Of a stretch of 42,647 nt of DNA, positions 1 to 10,935 are shown one piece after another. The position numbers and the translations under genes were made by a program. Source of the stretch: Rhizopus sp. PT2906. Its lineage: Eukaryota; Mucoromycota; Mucoromycetes; Mucorales; Rhizopodaceae. The notes beneath the pieces were generated by a model. That model was not told where the DNA came from. It was given only the letters and a program-made list of their open reading frames with translations, and searched no databases. Within the stretch, counting starts at the first letter, position 1. Each line of letters begins with the position of its first letter. The DNA is taken from assembly GCA_025529335.1 (NCBI GenBank), contig JAMYHX010000378.1, positions 1-42,647 on the forward strand, written 5' to 3'.

Positions 1-1758
1 ATGATCAAGATGTCTGGTTTCCATGATATCTGTATGTCAACCAATCGTGATGAGTCAATACTATCTTCTTCTGCAGTAGGCACTAGTGGATAATAAGTGT
101 GTTGCTGAAACAAGTGTAGTAAAAGCCGACTAAATCGGTCTGCGGGCGCTGAAGATCTATCAAAAAGTGTAAATACATATATATATATAATCTTGTGCAT
201 AAGTGTATTTTACTTGTATACTTCTTGCTTAGCTAATCGAAACAAAATATCGATATTTGCAATAGAAAAAACATGTCCGTTGATACTGATATTAGAAGGA
301 TTGCTCAATAGTTTAATACGTGGATCATGCTGCAGGTTCTTGAAAGGAGGTTGGGGAAACAATGGATAGGTGTGTGTCATATCGTCTGCATGTGGCATCA
401 GTAATATCTGTGTATTACTACACGTATCTAAAAGGTTCTTCAGTCGTACCTCAATCTGTTGTCGAAAAAGATCTTCGGGTGATGCTGATACCTTTCCACG
501 AGCAATTATTGGATGTGTTGCTGGTATAAACGGTCCCATCAACAATACAATATCTGGTCTGCCTTCTATACACTTTTGAATGAGTGCTTCCAAGGGCTTA
601 AAGGATAAGTCTCCGTCTAATGTGAAAGGTCCGGCCGCTGTGATCATCTCGAGAGGCTTTCCTTCATTATTGATAAACTCTAATTTAGATGAATCGATCT
701 TTGGAGGTACAGGTGGCTAATAACGTCATAAGTTACCCCTCCATTTGTCGAAAAATTAAAATACTTGCCATATAAACGCTTTCAACTTTAAATGAGTGTC
801 CATGATGATTGATACCTTCTACAGCCACAACCTGGCCAGGAAACAAGGCATAGTCCTGCAAACGTCCAATGTCCAATCTGACTCTTTTGCCCATACCCAG
901 TTCTTTTGACGTCTCTAATAATACCGACTGCTCGTTCAATTTACCCTCGTTTGTATCTGAGCAAATACGACCGAACGCAAAGATGGTTTCTTGATTCTGT
1001 CGAACAGGGTTTGAAAATGTCTTTTGATAATAGTTTGATAGCATCTCTCCCATATAATCAAGCCTATCATTCGACTCATCGGCCCTTTCGCGGATCTTTT
1101 CAAACATGTAGCGGTATGGTTCGATCGGCTTTTGCAAATACTTGAGCGAGATCTGAGGATGATCATCAACTACGATTCCACGACGAACGAGTTGTCCATT
1201 ATGTTGTCCGTCCAGATGATATGGTTCGGGTCTATTCAAGAATCGATGTGTTTCTGGTGACCTATACATAAAAGATCAGTATGTGCATTTCTTTTTTTTT
1301 TTTTTTTTTTACAGTTTTGTATCTGAATCTTGGACAGTGGATACATGTGTGGTTGTATCAATATCATCGTGTGTAGTCGTAAAGTCAAGACCATATGCTG
1401 ATAGATCAACGGGCATGACTGCTCTCTTTGTCACAATACGTTCGTTCGTACTGACTCCTCCTGTTCGTCTCTTTTTAAGTGTTCTGTTGAATTCTCTTTG
1501 TAGATTATTCTTTAATAATCTTATATAACCAGCAGAAGGTGTTAAAGAGATATTGGCATTCAAGGCAAACGCTTCCCATTTGAATTTAACTTGCTCTGGT
1601 GTCATGGAGAATATTTGACAAATGGAGCCAACTACACATGATTAGTTAAAGACAGAATGATGACCAAAATATACTTTACTCTCTTGAATAACTTCACGAT
1701 CACTGGAATTGAGGCCATACAAATTAGCAATCGTTGTTTCACTATATCTGGCTGTCAT
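1..1758 (-). CDS. POLA2: DNA polymerase alpha subunit B (partial, C-terminus off the window)
   Basis: This is the non-catalytic B subunit of the DNA polymerase alpha-primase complex, which starts Okazaki fragments in the nucleus. Exons on the minus strand are 1758-1680, 1631-1313, 1261-769, 716-214 and 156-1, with at least 516 codons and the 3' end missing. The OB-fold region carries the tract around GQVVAVEGIN. The inactive phosphoesterase domain starts at MITAAGPFT and contains PDIVLLMGPF, YPQPPF-like FPQPPF, SINGHVFSIANIDILF, ADRFSRLLLHL and YYPLVP, all family hallmarks. The splice between exons 1 and 2 uses GTAAAG at 1679, because the neighbouring GTATAT would bring in a stop. Intron 3 (717-768) only keeps frame as a GC-AG intron (donor GCAAGT). 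The gene is divergent from the zinc-finger gene, with a spacer of about 170 bp. Confidence 0.93.
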
Positions 1759-1930
1759 TTTGAACACACAATAAAAAAGAGAGAGAAGCGCGCGTATCTT
1801 TTTTTTTTTTAAGGGACGCGGCGCGTATTTATATTGATGTGTGGCTCAAATGAAGAGAGAGAGAAAAGGGGGGCGTGTTTGTGACCGCTCTTTTTTTTTC
1901 TTTCTTTCTTCTTTCTTAAACTTTGACAAG
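1759..1930. promoter_or_regulatory. Short bidirectional promoter with MCB/E2F-like GC cores
   Basis: Only 172 bp separate the start codons of the divergent Pol alpha B and zinc-finger genes, so the promoter is shared. In otherwise AT-rich DNA it contains several CGCG cores: GCGCGCGT at 1788-1795, ACGCG at 1816-1820 and GCGCGT at 1821-1826. ACGCG is the core of the MluI cell-cycle box used by fungal MBF at replication genes, which fits a polymerase alpha gene. A T-run (1799-1810) and a CT-rich tract near 1890-1915 flank the cores. That MBF binds here is inferred. Confidence 0.5.
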
Positions 1931-2612
1931 ATGGACGATTTACATTATGAAGAATACGATCCACAAGGTTTGTGTGTGCCTGTTGTTCCCTTTTACATGG
2001 CAACTCAGTCAAATAATCGTTTATAGAACACTCTTGGGACGACTGGCATGAAGAAGAAGAAGAGCAAGTTCAGTGCTTGTACTGCAAAGACGTGTTGCCA
2101 TCAACAAAAGCAGCGTTTGAACATATGAAATCAGTACACGGATTTGATTTTCAAGAGACAAGGAAAAGACTTGGATTGGATTTTTATCAATGTATCCGTT
2201 TGATCAACTATATTCGACAACAAGTAAGTGTATGCATGGAAATGTGGTGAATTTATCAACTGATGATGTCAAGGAAACTTAGGTAAAAGAAAATGATGGT
2301 TATGCAAACACTTCATTTGATAAAAAAGAGTCATTCTTGAGCGATGATCAATATCTACAGCCTGTATTAGAAGATGATCCCTTATTATTTGCATTTGATG
2401 ATGACGAAGACTTTGAGGAAGAAGAAGAAAAAGAAGAAGAAAAGGACGTGTTGGACTTGGAAAAAGTGGAGCCTACGACCGAACTTGAAAAGAAATTACT
2501 GCAAATGTTGATTGAAAGTCAAGAGGAATTGAAAAACCTTAAAGGACAATTTGAAGAATACAAATCAACCGTGAAAAGGACTTTCTATGATACTTTAACT
2601 GAAGACCATTAA
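1931..2612 (+). CDS. Stand-alone PRMT3-type N-terminal zinc-finger protein without methyltransferase domain
   Basis: Exons 1931-1967, 2027-2223 and 2283-2612 encode 187 aa. After an acidic N-terminus comes a C2H2 finger (C-x2-C-x12-H-x4-H, CLYC...HMKSVH), then the segment around GLDFYQCIRLINYIR and the acidic motif YLQPVLEDDPLLFAF. The same finger, spacing and LEDD-x-LL motif are found in the N-terminus of the arginine methyltransferase PRMT3, where the finger binds ribosomal protein S2. The protein then has an acidic Glu tract and a predicted coiled coil (about residues 140-175) and ends at TAA 2610-2612. No SAM-binding methyltransferase motifs follow before the next gene at 2823. It could be an adaptor that kept PRMT3 substrate binding, or a separate small family. 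Cellular role unknown. Confidence 0.82.
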
Positions 2613-2822
2613 AAAAAAAAAAAGCATTTATACATTATGTACAGTAGTATTTCAATAAACACACAACTGAACTTTTTCCGAGCTTAAGAAGACAATATGA
2701 ACTGATTGACTCTTATTGTTCCTCCCTTTTAGACGATGTTTGTTGAATATCACACATTATAATTGCCATCTTTGTGGTTTAAACGTCCCCCCTTTCTTTC
2801 TTTTTTCTTTTTTCGAAAGATA

Positions 2823-3311
2823 ATGTTGCATCATGTCAAGCAGCCACTGTTTACTATAAGACATTATAGTACTCAGTTAACTGGCTATCGAAAATATGCT
2901 CAACAGTTCAAGAGTAAACCAGGATCTTACATGACAGCATTTGCTGTGCTTCATGAACTCACTGCCATTGCACCTTTTCCTGTCATCTACTATGCACTTG
3001 ATGCATCTTCCATCACGATACCCTTTTCAAATTCTCTTGTCGAAGAAGGCAACAAGTTTATTAATAAAGTAAGGGTGCATTACGGATATGAGCAACTCGA
3101 ACCAGATAACAAGGTCATGATTCATCTCGTGACGACATACTGCATTGTCAAGGTAATTAAAAAAAAAATAACAGCATTAGAAACTTATCAACAGTAGGCA
3201 TTACTTCCTGTTCGTCTAGCTGCCTCAGCTGCTATGACACCTATGGTCGCAGAAAAACTCATTTCTCCTTCTGTTCAGTTTATACGACGACGCGTTCTCT
3301 CAAAACAATAA
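2823..3311 (+). CDS. FLILHELTA-family mitochondrial inner-membrane protein (Mrx11-like)
   Basis: Two exons, 2823-3152 and 3198-3311, encode 147 aa. The N-terminus is basic and hydroxylated and looks like a mitochondrial presequence. The segment FAVLHELTAIAPFPVIYY carries the motif that names the FLILHELTA family (yeast Mrx11), which is linked to the mitochondrial expression machinery. A second hydrophobic stretch lies near VMIHLVTTYCIV and the C-terminus is basic (IRRRVLSKQ). The start at 2823 is preferred to an upstream in-frame non-ATG extension. The stop codon overlaps the stop of the convergent polyQ gene by about 12 bp. Molecular function is unknown even in yeast. Confidence 0.85.
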
Positions 3312-4033
3312 ATCTTCTTTATTATCTGAATTAGCCTTGGCTGCATCGGCATCCATACCCAAGAGGATGACTTTTCGTAGTCTGTCTAGACGATCTCTTT
3401 GTATCTGCAATAACTCTTCCATGTCTTCGTCTTCCTCCATGTTATTAGGTGCTGTATTGAAGTCATCGCTTTGTAAGGTAAAGTCCATTTCTTGATCTAG
3501 GCTACTCGATTTTTCTGTTGATTGTTGTTGCTGAGGTTGTTGTTGTTGTTGTTGTTGCTGCTGCTGCTGCTGTTGTTGTTGTTGTTGAGATTGCTTTTGT
3601 TTTTCTTCTTGTTGTTGTTGTTGCAATACAAGTATTTGTTTTGTTTGTTCAAGTATAAGTTGAATGTGATTACAGACCGTTTCAAAATCCTCACATTTTT
3701 CGAGCAATCTATCTGTCAAATCAGCCTGTCTTTCTGGTGGTTGTGATGAAAGAAGTGTAGTACTGGTCTCTAGTTTGTTATTACTAAAGAAAAGTAAAAT
3801 AATGAGTATAATGTGATAGGGCTGAATGACAACACAAACGCTTTAGTTGCATTGCAATCCAAAAGACGCGCCGAGAGTTCTAATATGTCCTATATATAAA
3901 GAAAATAAATATATACACAATAGATGTTGTATGTAATAATCCGTACACCATCCAATAGTTTATTCAATATTAATAGCTCAGTCTGTAGCGACCCTTTAGC
4001 TGAAGATTCTATAGGTAAAATATAAGGAGTCAT
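3300..4033 (-). CDS. PolyQ coiled-coil protein of unknown function (possibly Mediator-tail-like)
   Basis: Exons 4033-3949, 3879-3840 and 3783-3300 give 202 aa. The second exon is only 40 nt, and its acceptor is set by frame (CATATTAG, not the earlier ATATATAG). The N-terminal half is predicted helical (LLILNKLLDELSARLLD, then CEDFETVCNHIQLILEQ), followed by a Gln-rich tract of about 30 residues coded by mixed CAA/CAG. An acidic linker and a C-terminal helix (QIQRDRLDRLRKVILLGMD) follow. Short helical nuclear proteins with polyQ include Mediator tail subunits such as Med29/Med2, but no diagnostic motif was found. The 3' end overlaps the convergent FLILHELTA gene. Confidence 0.6.
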
Positions 4034-4086
4034 AAAAAAGGAAATAAAAAAAATGAGGGAGAGAAAGAGGAGTGTGTGACCTCGAA

Positions 4087-5425
4087 TTAGTGTGATGATG
4101 ATGTAAGGGGATTGTTTAGGTTTGACGTATCAATCTCATAGACTTCTTCTACGAATTTACGTCTTCCAATATAACTAAAAAAGACATGAGTATATTTTTA
4201 AGACATTTATAAACATACCTTTTATTTCGGGGTCTACAAAGCACATGAATCATGTTGGATAAGGGGTTACCAAAATCGAAGGGGTGTTCTTCAAATGGGT
4301 TTGCAGCCAGATTTGATCTTAACTAAAATGGTAAAAGAATACAACAATGAGCTACATCTCTCAAATTAGAAAAAGACTGTCTTATTACCTGCTCGTGTGT
4401 CGTTACACCTCTCATCACCAGGAAACAGTGATACCCAGTGAGGCAAGAGACAGGAAGGAGCAAAATAAGGCAGAACAAGGCGACGGCAAAACTGACAGGT
4501 TCCCTTTGTAAGGCTATTTGAAATGATCCAATGTCTAGTGCTGTAAAAATGACCTGATATAGTGAAAATGCTGCAGCAAGACAGCAAAGCAAGAAACAAC
4601 AGATAACAAATGTAAAGAAGCTCTTGTAATTTCTCTTGCCAACACAGTTATTCAACCAAATACAGTGATGATCCTCGTTTTCTGTTTTATATATAATCAG
4701 CATGTTTCCGTTCAGTTCATTGAAGGACAATGTGGGATTCATTGTTACCTGCCTACACAATTATTACATTGTCTACAATGGCTTGCTCTTGGTGGTCTAT
4801 AGATACAGCATGTTTCGCAATATTTTAATCGTACGAGCATGCCTTTGATCATAACTTCTTTAGGTGAAGGCAATATGCTATAGTCTGACATGGAGGAGTA
4901 TGGATAACCATAGGTATCCTCTCTTGATTGATTCTCTGGTTGTGCTATCTTGTCTAGATTTCTAGGCAAAATCTATGAAAAAAAAAAAGAGAGAGGTGTT
5001 ACTTTTTTCCTGTGTGTGTATCGTATGATGTATGTACAGATTAGCTTACACCAGGGTCTGTCCACGAGGTTTTTAGCATGGAAGCAAGAGCGAGAACAAA
5101 CAGATATGCAAACACGATGGGCACTGCCGGTGACATGTTATGCCATAACCAAGGACATCTGTTAACTAAAGCATGAATCATCCTGCATTATTCTTTAATA
5201 TGTTATCTCTTACGTAAATATGAAAAATAGGATAGAAGGTGCTAATAATAGAACAATGGATATACTGAAAGCCCAAAATGCTCTACTCATCAATAATCTT
5301 CCACCACAAAAGAAAATAGTATTTCCGATATATATTTCATAGTTTCGTGTCTTTGTCAATCGTTTTGCTTTTATTGCTTGTTGATTATGAAGAGGAATGG
5401 ATGATGTTTGTAGTATTTCCGACAT
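4087..5425 (-). CDS. ERF2: DHHC palmitoyltransferase, Erf2-type
   Basis: This integral-membrane enzyme S-acylates Ras-like substrates at the ER. Six exons (5425-5214, 5182-5050, 4972-4753, 4681-4389, 4322-4219, 4174-4087) encode 349 aa. It has the Erf2 N-terminal signature YEIYIGNTIFFCGGRL, two TM helices, TSWTDPG-ILPRNL, the Cys-rich CETC..RPPRASHC..C..CV, the active-site DHHC at residues 192-195 (DHHC-I-W instead of the usual DHHC-P-W), NCVGKRNY, two more TM helices and a TTHE motif (TTxE). The C-terminal NPFEEHPFDFGNPLSN matches fungal Erf2. Intron 3 (4682-4752) keeps frame only as GC-AG. Intron 1 (5183-5213) is just 31 nt. An Erf4-type partner is expected but not encoded here. Confidence 0.9.
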
Positions 5426-7203
5426 AAAGAAAAATAAAAATACAAAAGAAGAAAAGAAAAGGAAAGAAAGCGGAAATATACCTAAAAGAAATTTGCATAT
5501 TCCTTCTCTCTCACTTTCTCTCCCTTTCTTGTGTAATGCAGCTGCCTGGAGTCTTAGGGACACCCCTCCTTTTCAAGCGTTAAGTCCGGTCCGATCGTCA
5601 CGGAAAAAAAAAAAGAAGCTTAAAGACTGTGGCAAACTGAATATAATCGTTATTGGATGTAAAAGAGGAGGAAAATAAAGCAGTTGAAGCAAGCTTAAAG
5701 AGAAAAAAAAAAAAACAAGTCTGGAAATGCCAAACAAATAAATACGAAGCAGCTTCTTTTTTTTTGTAGTTATTTATTGACAGCATCCATCTTGAACTCT
5801 TTTAATAAAATGATTTTTTTCTTTTTTCTTTAATAACTAGACTTTCTTCCTCTCCTTTCTTTCTCTACTTTAAACGACTTGTTTCCCTATAAGCAAAGAC
5901 TCATTTATCAAGCATGACAAAAAAAAAACTCCCTTATTGAGTATCCGCCCGTGACTATGGAAAAAAATTTTTGACAAGCTTTTAAATAAATAACAGGCCC
6001 CTCTTCTCTTTTATTCCCCTCAAGTTTCAAAAGGGTAAGTAAACAAACAATATTTATAAAGCCATGATGATGTTTTTAGCAAAATTTATTTTGTTGAATT
6101 TCTTCACATGAACACATAATGATTCAACTTGACACCCTGAATGGCTTATAATTATTATTATCTAAAAGCTTCTTTTGACTGATTACTTTATACATAGGCG
6201 TATTACTCTTATTTAAAGACATTTTAATAATAAAATATTGTTTATCTAAAAAGACTTTTTCGTGTCAACTAAGCAGTTCTTTTTCATTGCTGTTGTAGTT
6301 CAAACATATGGTTGCTCCAAATAAATTCCTCCCCCCCCCCTCTTTAAACGTAGGTGAATAATACTATAGAGAACAAATGTATCTTTTGAGTGACATCGAA
6401 GCTTGTCATTTTTTCAAGTTTAAGACAAAATAGTCTACTTTCAGTTGAACATGGACACCCAGCTGGGATTCTGGTCAGTAACGTCTTTAGTGTACGATAA
6501 AGGATATCAATTTAATACTTTATAACTTAAAGGGCGAATTGGGGGTTTGTCGATATAAACTTTGTTAAAACAAAGTCAACTTGTCTGATTTATGTCATAT
6601 TATTAGGACCAACAATGAATAGACAAATTATGACACGTGCAAAAGAAGACAGGTAATCCCCTGCTTTTTGAAAAGATGAGCTTATAATAACTTTCATAAA
6701 GCTTTACTGCTAAGCTTGATGACTGTTAAAAATGACTATTATGGTCATGTAAGCCAATGCATAGTATATAAAAGTTATCTACACTTTGACCTCTTTTCTT
6801 TTTTTTTTTCTTTTTTTTACCCCATCTTTAGTTTCCCGTTAAGTCGAAAAGTTGAGTGACCCTGCATCATGTTTTATTCACATACACACAAATGCTCTAA
6901 ATAGAAATATTCTCCAACGTTGGAGGGATGAGCCAATTAATGAGGTGATATGATTGGCTAATCATAAGAGACAAACAGAAAATAAAGAGGCAAATTGAGA
7001 TAATAACAATAATAGCTCATATTTTGCTATTGGAACATTGAAGAAAAAAAGAAGGGGGTAGTACAAGTATCAGGGCGTGCCTGAGGGAATTTTGCGGTAA
7101 TTTCTATTGACCCTTGCCACACCGTAATCTCAATTTGATCTGCAGCATATTTTAGTATAAAATCTCACTTTTTCTTTATTCTCTCTTTTTTCTTTATTTG
7201 GTC
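5426..7203. other. Long AT-rich intergenic region between divergent ERF2 and bHLH genes
   Basis: About 1.8 kb with no convincing coding exon. It holds scattered homopolymers (a C10 run near 6330, T and A runs), a palindromic E-box CACGTG at 6634-6639, and a TATA-like TAGTATAAAA near 7152-7161, about 45-50 bp upstream of the bHLH start codon. The E-box lies about 565 bp upstream of a gene whose product should bind CACGTG-type sites, so autoregulation is possible but unproven. Confidence 0.5.
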
Positions 7204-7729
7204 ATGCATTCACTTACAACACAAAAGACGTCTATATCAGAAAGAAGGGCTTCTTATCCAATACAAGAACGAATAAAAATTTATAGTCCTGATAGCATGG
7301 CCAAGAAGCTGCATGAACTAGAAAAGCAACCGAATAAGCTTGTTTTGCATGGAGTCAATATTTTAAATAAAGTGAGTGTCGATAGTGATACGGCTATGAG
7401 CAGAATCAGACAACGAAGAGAGACACATAATCGAGTAGAGCGAAGAAGAAGAGATAATTTGGTACGGCCAACTATTTTAATAGCTGTTTGTATGCTGATT
7501 ATTTTTGTAAAAAAAGAATACATTAGTGAATGAACTGTCAACATTAGTGCCACGTTCAGCAGAGAACGGAGGTCCAAAATGTCATCGAGCCAAAGTGCTG
7601 CGATATGCGATTGACTATATTCGCGCAATGCAAGAAGAAAATAATCAGCTTCGACAGCAACTGGGTCAATCCGCTTCACCACCCAATTCTCCACCACAAC
7701 AAGATATCAAAATGTCTTTCTGTCCATAG
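7204..7729 (+). CDS. bHLH (leucine-zipper-like) transcription factor
   Basis: Exons 7204-7461 and 7517-7729 encode 156 aa. The intron falls at the end of the basic region. Using the acceptor at 7515-7516 restores the loop spacing of MITF/USF-type proteins (RRRRDNL-NTLVNELSTLVP). Basic-region residues His75, Glu79 and Arg83 show the H-E-R pattern of class B factors that read CACGTG. Helix 2 (KVLRYAIDYIRAMQEEN) runs into a short leucine-zipper-like heptad and the C-terminus is Pro/Gln rich. The length is small and there is no recognisable activation domain. The start ATG at 7204 sits about 45 bp downstream of a TATA-like box. Target genes unknown. Confidence 0.88.
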
Positions 7730-8816
7730 CATACAACATTGCCTCTTTTAATAAAAATAATTCTACCGTTGTATATATACAAAAGAATGCTGTTATCATT
7801 CATCGTTATTACTACTAATGGATCATGATATAATGTAAAGGGAAAGAGTTAGAAGCGAATTATCAAACATGTTCAATATTGAGGATATACTTTATAGAAT
7901 AAGGAAGGAAAGAGATATAGATATTTTGCTACAATGAGATAGCATCAAAAAAAAATCCCCTGAATAGATCTCTCTATCACTATGAATCATGTTATTTATA
8001 TTCAAACAATCAAGCAGTTCTTGAGAGTAATCAAACTGGGATGTGTCCCCCCCCCCTGCATCACACATGCTTGCTTAGTCTACAGAGAGGATTTTATTAC
8101 ATTTTGACAAAATATTAAAAGTCAATCCAGCCTCGAGAGAAAATGGTCATAGTACATGTATTATTAGAGGAAATAACAAAACAAGCTATACAAGAGTTTC
8201 TTATTGGTAGCAGTTAAAAAAGACAAATATCCTGCCTGACATGTTGGATTTAACAAGTAACACATTTGAATGTTACCTTTTTTTTTTTTTGAAAAGAAGT
8301 TACCAGGAATAAGCCTACACCGGAGTTCGGAAGTGAAGGACAATCGGTAATTTTGGATATTATGATTCATAATCCATATCTCAGGGGTTTCTTTTTTATA
8401 GGAAAATCGCTTTTCATATCTGTTTGGAAAAGATATGTAGAGAAAACAAATAGGCTTCTGTTCCGAGAAAGAGAGATACATAAAGGTCTTACTCATCTGA
8501 AAGACAAGGTTGTCCCTGGATAAAAATAATTAGGAGTATAGAAAATATAAACATATGTCAAATGAAAAAGAAATGGTTGCTCATTTTAAAGTAGTCGATC
8601 ACATATCTGTCAAAGAGGAAAAGATGCACCCACTCAGATAGGACAAATTTATTCTGTACACATATAAAGGATTTTATTCATTTTAATAAATATGTCTGTG
8701 ATCAAAGTCAAGGTAATTACTACATTATTATATTATTATTACTATTATTACAACTATTACTATAATATAAAAGACAAAAAAGAAAGGGTATATGGGATTA
8801 TGAAGAGATTGAGCCA
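7730..8816. other. Convergent intergenic region (bHLH and CAP-Gly 3' ends)
   Basis: About 1.1 kb of AT-rich DNA with a C9 run near 8048, a T12 run near 8280 and a (TTA/TAC)n-rich tract near 8715-8770. Open frames here are short and compositionally biased. I see no gene. Confidence 0.5.
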
Positions 8817-9691
8817 TTATTCTGCCACTGCTTCCAGATCATGGCGTTTACAAAAAATACCACGACGAGGATCGGTCGTAAAGTATCTGTGTCCATTCAC
8901 GCTACCATCGCAATTGCCAACTATAATGTGTGTGAGTAAATGTGAGGGGGGCCGTGAAAATCAATAAATAATTTACCACCGTGGTCTAATTCCACTCCAA
9001 CCCATTCGCCTTTTCCAAATTCAACGCCGCCGATGAATCTAACATATCCAAAGGTAGGTAAAGGTCTTAGCTTCAGTCTCACACGAGCATCCATGGTCAC
9101 ATAAGGCGTCACTTCTTCATCATCATCACTTCGATCTCCAAACAGATACCGCCAACTTGATCTCTTTTTTCGTTTTGCGTTTGCCGTCAGTCCTTCCTCG
9201 GGAAGAGATCGCGTGGGTCGTGCTCTTGGGTAAGTCAACCGTTGGTTAGGTGATCTAGAACGGGGTGGTGTGACAGGGAGTTCAAACTTGATGGTCGTTG
9301 GACGACTGAATGGCACTGCGTCGTCTTGCTTTTTTTGCTTTTCTCGTTCCGCTAATGCGTCTAATCTAGCCTGTGTTTCCATTGACAGTAACAGCTCAAG
9401 GTCATTTGTGTCTGCAGCAATCGATCGACGCTCCTTTCGTTCGGTCGGTGGACAGGTAGGAGTCGTATATGACTTTGGTAGGCTTGGTCTTATCACTTTG
9501 ATCTCTGAACTTTCGTTTGTTGAACTCTGAGAACTCGTTGATTCCAAACTAGCTGTGGTGCTTCCAGTCATACTGCTATTTTCTGATTTCAATATAGACG
9601 GCAGATTTTCTTCTCTTTTTCTCTCTTGATTTGTACAATTTTCCTTTTTGAGTCCAAGACGTTGTGAAAGCTTCTTTGCTTTTCGAAACAT
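8817..9691 (-). CDS. CAP-Gly domain protein
   Basis: Two exons, 9691-8977 and 8920-8817, encode 272 aa. The N-terminal 190 residues are Ser/Thr/Pro rich and basic, with a Glu/Lys helix (LLLSMETQARLDALAEREKQ), typical of disordered microtubule-associated regions. The C-terminal 70 residues form one CAP-Gly domain (GYVRFIGGVEFGKGEWVGVELD ... DGSVNGHRYF ... GIFCKRHDL). CAP-Gly domains bind EEY/F tails of tubulin and EB proteins. The signature GKNDG reads GNCDG here (residues 240-244), a change in the groove that contacts the EEY tail. The ATG at 9691 is preferred because the upstream in-frame extension is poly-Lys/Phe encoded by A/T runs. Confidence 0.85.
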
Positions 9692-10935
9692 TAATTTTTT
9701 TTTTTTTTTTTGCAAAGAAAAAAGCGCCAGAAAAAAAAAATACAAATTTATAGTTTTGGACCGGCTTTCGGATTTCAATTTCAATTGCTCCATGGCCTGA
9801 GTTTTGGGACTTGGTGAGACAGTGAGCATTATCTCCGCCCCACACAAAACAAGCGGAAATAACTTGATACCGCAGTTAATCCAATCCGGGGCTGAGCTTA
9901 TGCATATTTATGTGGCGCGGTTCAATCTGTTCCAGAAAACGGCGACAGTTTCCGGTATGAATTATAGAGCATCTTGAAGAAGTTGCCACGACAATGTGGC
10001 GTCCTTCGTCATGTGATTGTGATGATAATGAGTTAAAAATGCAGTTTTTTCTACATTGAATTTTCTAAAATAATATCGCATCATTCAAAATTTATAATAC
10101 AAAATATATACGACCTCTTAGAACGATGTTACTTTCTGGAAATAGCGTACATCAACATATATTACAGTAATATTCAAGCTATGGAAAAACGGAATATAAA
10201 GCTGAAAGACAAGGCTTTATTTGCAAACCATGGCCGATAAAGAAAAAGACAAATATGATATATACATGTGCGTTTCCCTGTTTCAGCTACGATATTTCAT
10301 ATCCCTTTACTTGTTTTAGCTCAGGTACACGTCAGCATGAATGCGCGGTACTTTGAAAATAAATTATGCCGAGTGTAAACTAGCCACTATTTGTTCCTTT
10401 TTTTCTGTAGTAATTAAACCATAGTGTAACATCCTCTCTTGCATAAAGAAATTTTTATACATGTATGAAGCGGTATGAATAGTATGTGTCTCCCTATTAT
10501 TTGTCTTTCAAATATCAAGTACATCTCCTCTTCAAATTATAGCAGCTGTGTGTTTTAGTAGCTGATTAGAATCGATAACATAAACTAGTAAGTGTAACAC
10601 TATGCGCAGAAAGCACTAGTTAGCATTTTCAAGTGAAACTCTTAACTGATAACAATAAAGACATCATAGTGATGTGTATCTATAAATCAAGTCTTACTTG
10701 TATGACTTGAAAAAAAAAAAAGAAAGTCGCTCTGTCTCGATCATTCTGGACTTTACGTCCCCTTATTTTGTAAGACACTCATACAGGCTTGACACATCAA
10801 TACAATATAAATTCAAATTCCGCGAATATATACGTCACCCACTTTAGTTATACGCACCCCATTGGCTTACGACACTTCTAATGCTCTGCTGAGGTTACGC
10901 GTTTCTTTATTCTCTTCTCCTTTCACACATTAAAC
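9692..10935. other. Intergenic region between divergent CAP-Gly and SEM1 genes
   Basis: About 1.2 kb. GC-rich islets occur near 9830-9960 (upstream of the CAP-Gly gene). A TATA-like ACAATATAAATTC lies near 10801-10813, about 130 bp before the SEM1 start. No coding signal was recognised. Confidence 0.45.

Noticed and set aside
3300..3311. Overlap of two stop codons as a possible programmed event
   Set aside because: A simple tail-to-tail overlap of convergent genes, common in compact fungal genomes.
3522..3746. Plus-strand open frame with a poly-leucine run
   Set aside because: It is the antisense of the CAA/CAG polyglutamine tract of the minus-strand gene; not a signal or membrane protein.
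7281..7697. 138-codon minus-strand frame
   Set aside because: Antisense to the bHLH gene and spans its intron; no protein-like motif.
8692..8967. Plus-strand frame starting MSVIKVKV with a Tyr run
   Set aside because: The Tyr run is a TTA/TAC simple repeat and the rest is antisense to the last exon of the CAP-Gly gene.
9692..9847. N-terminal extension of the CAP-Gly frame to 9847
   Set aside because: It crosses A/T homopolymers giving poly-Lys and Phe runs; more likely 5' untranslated sequence.
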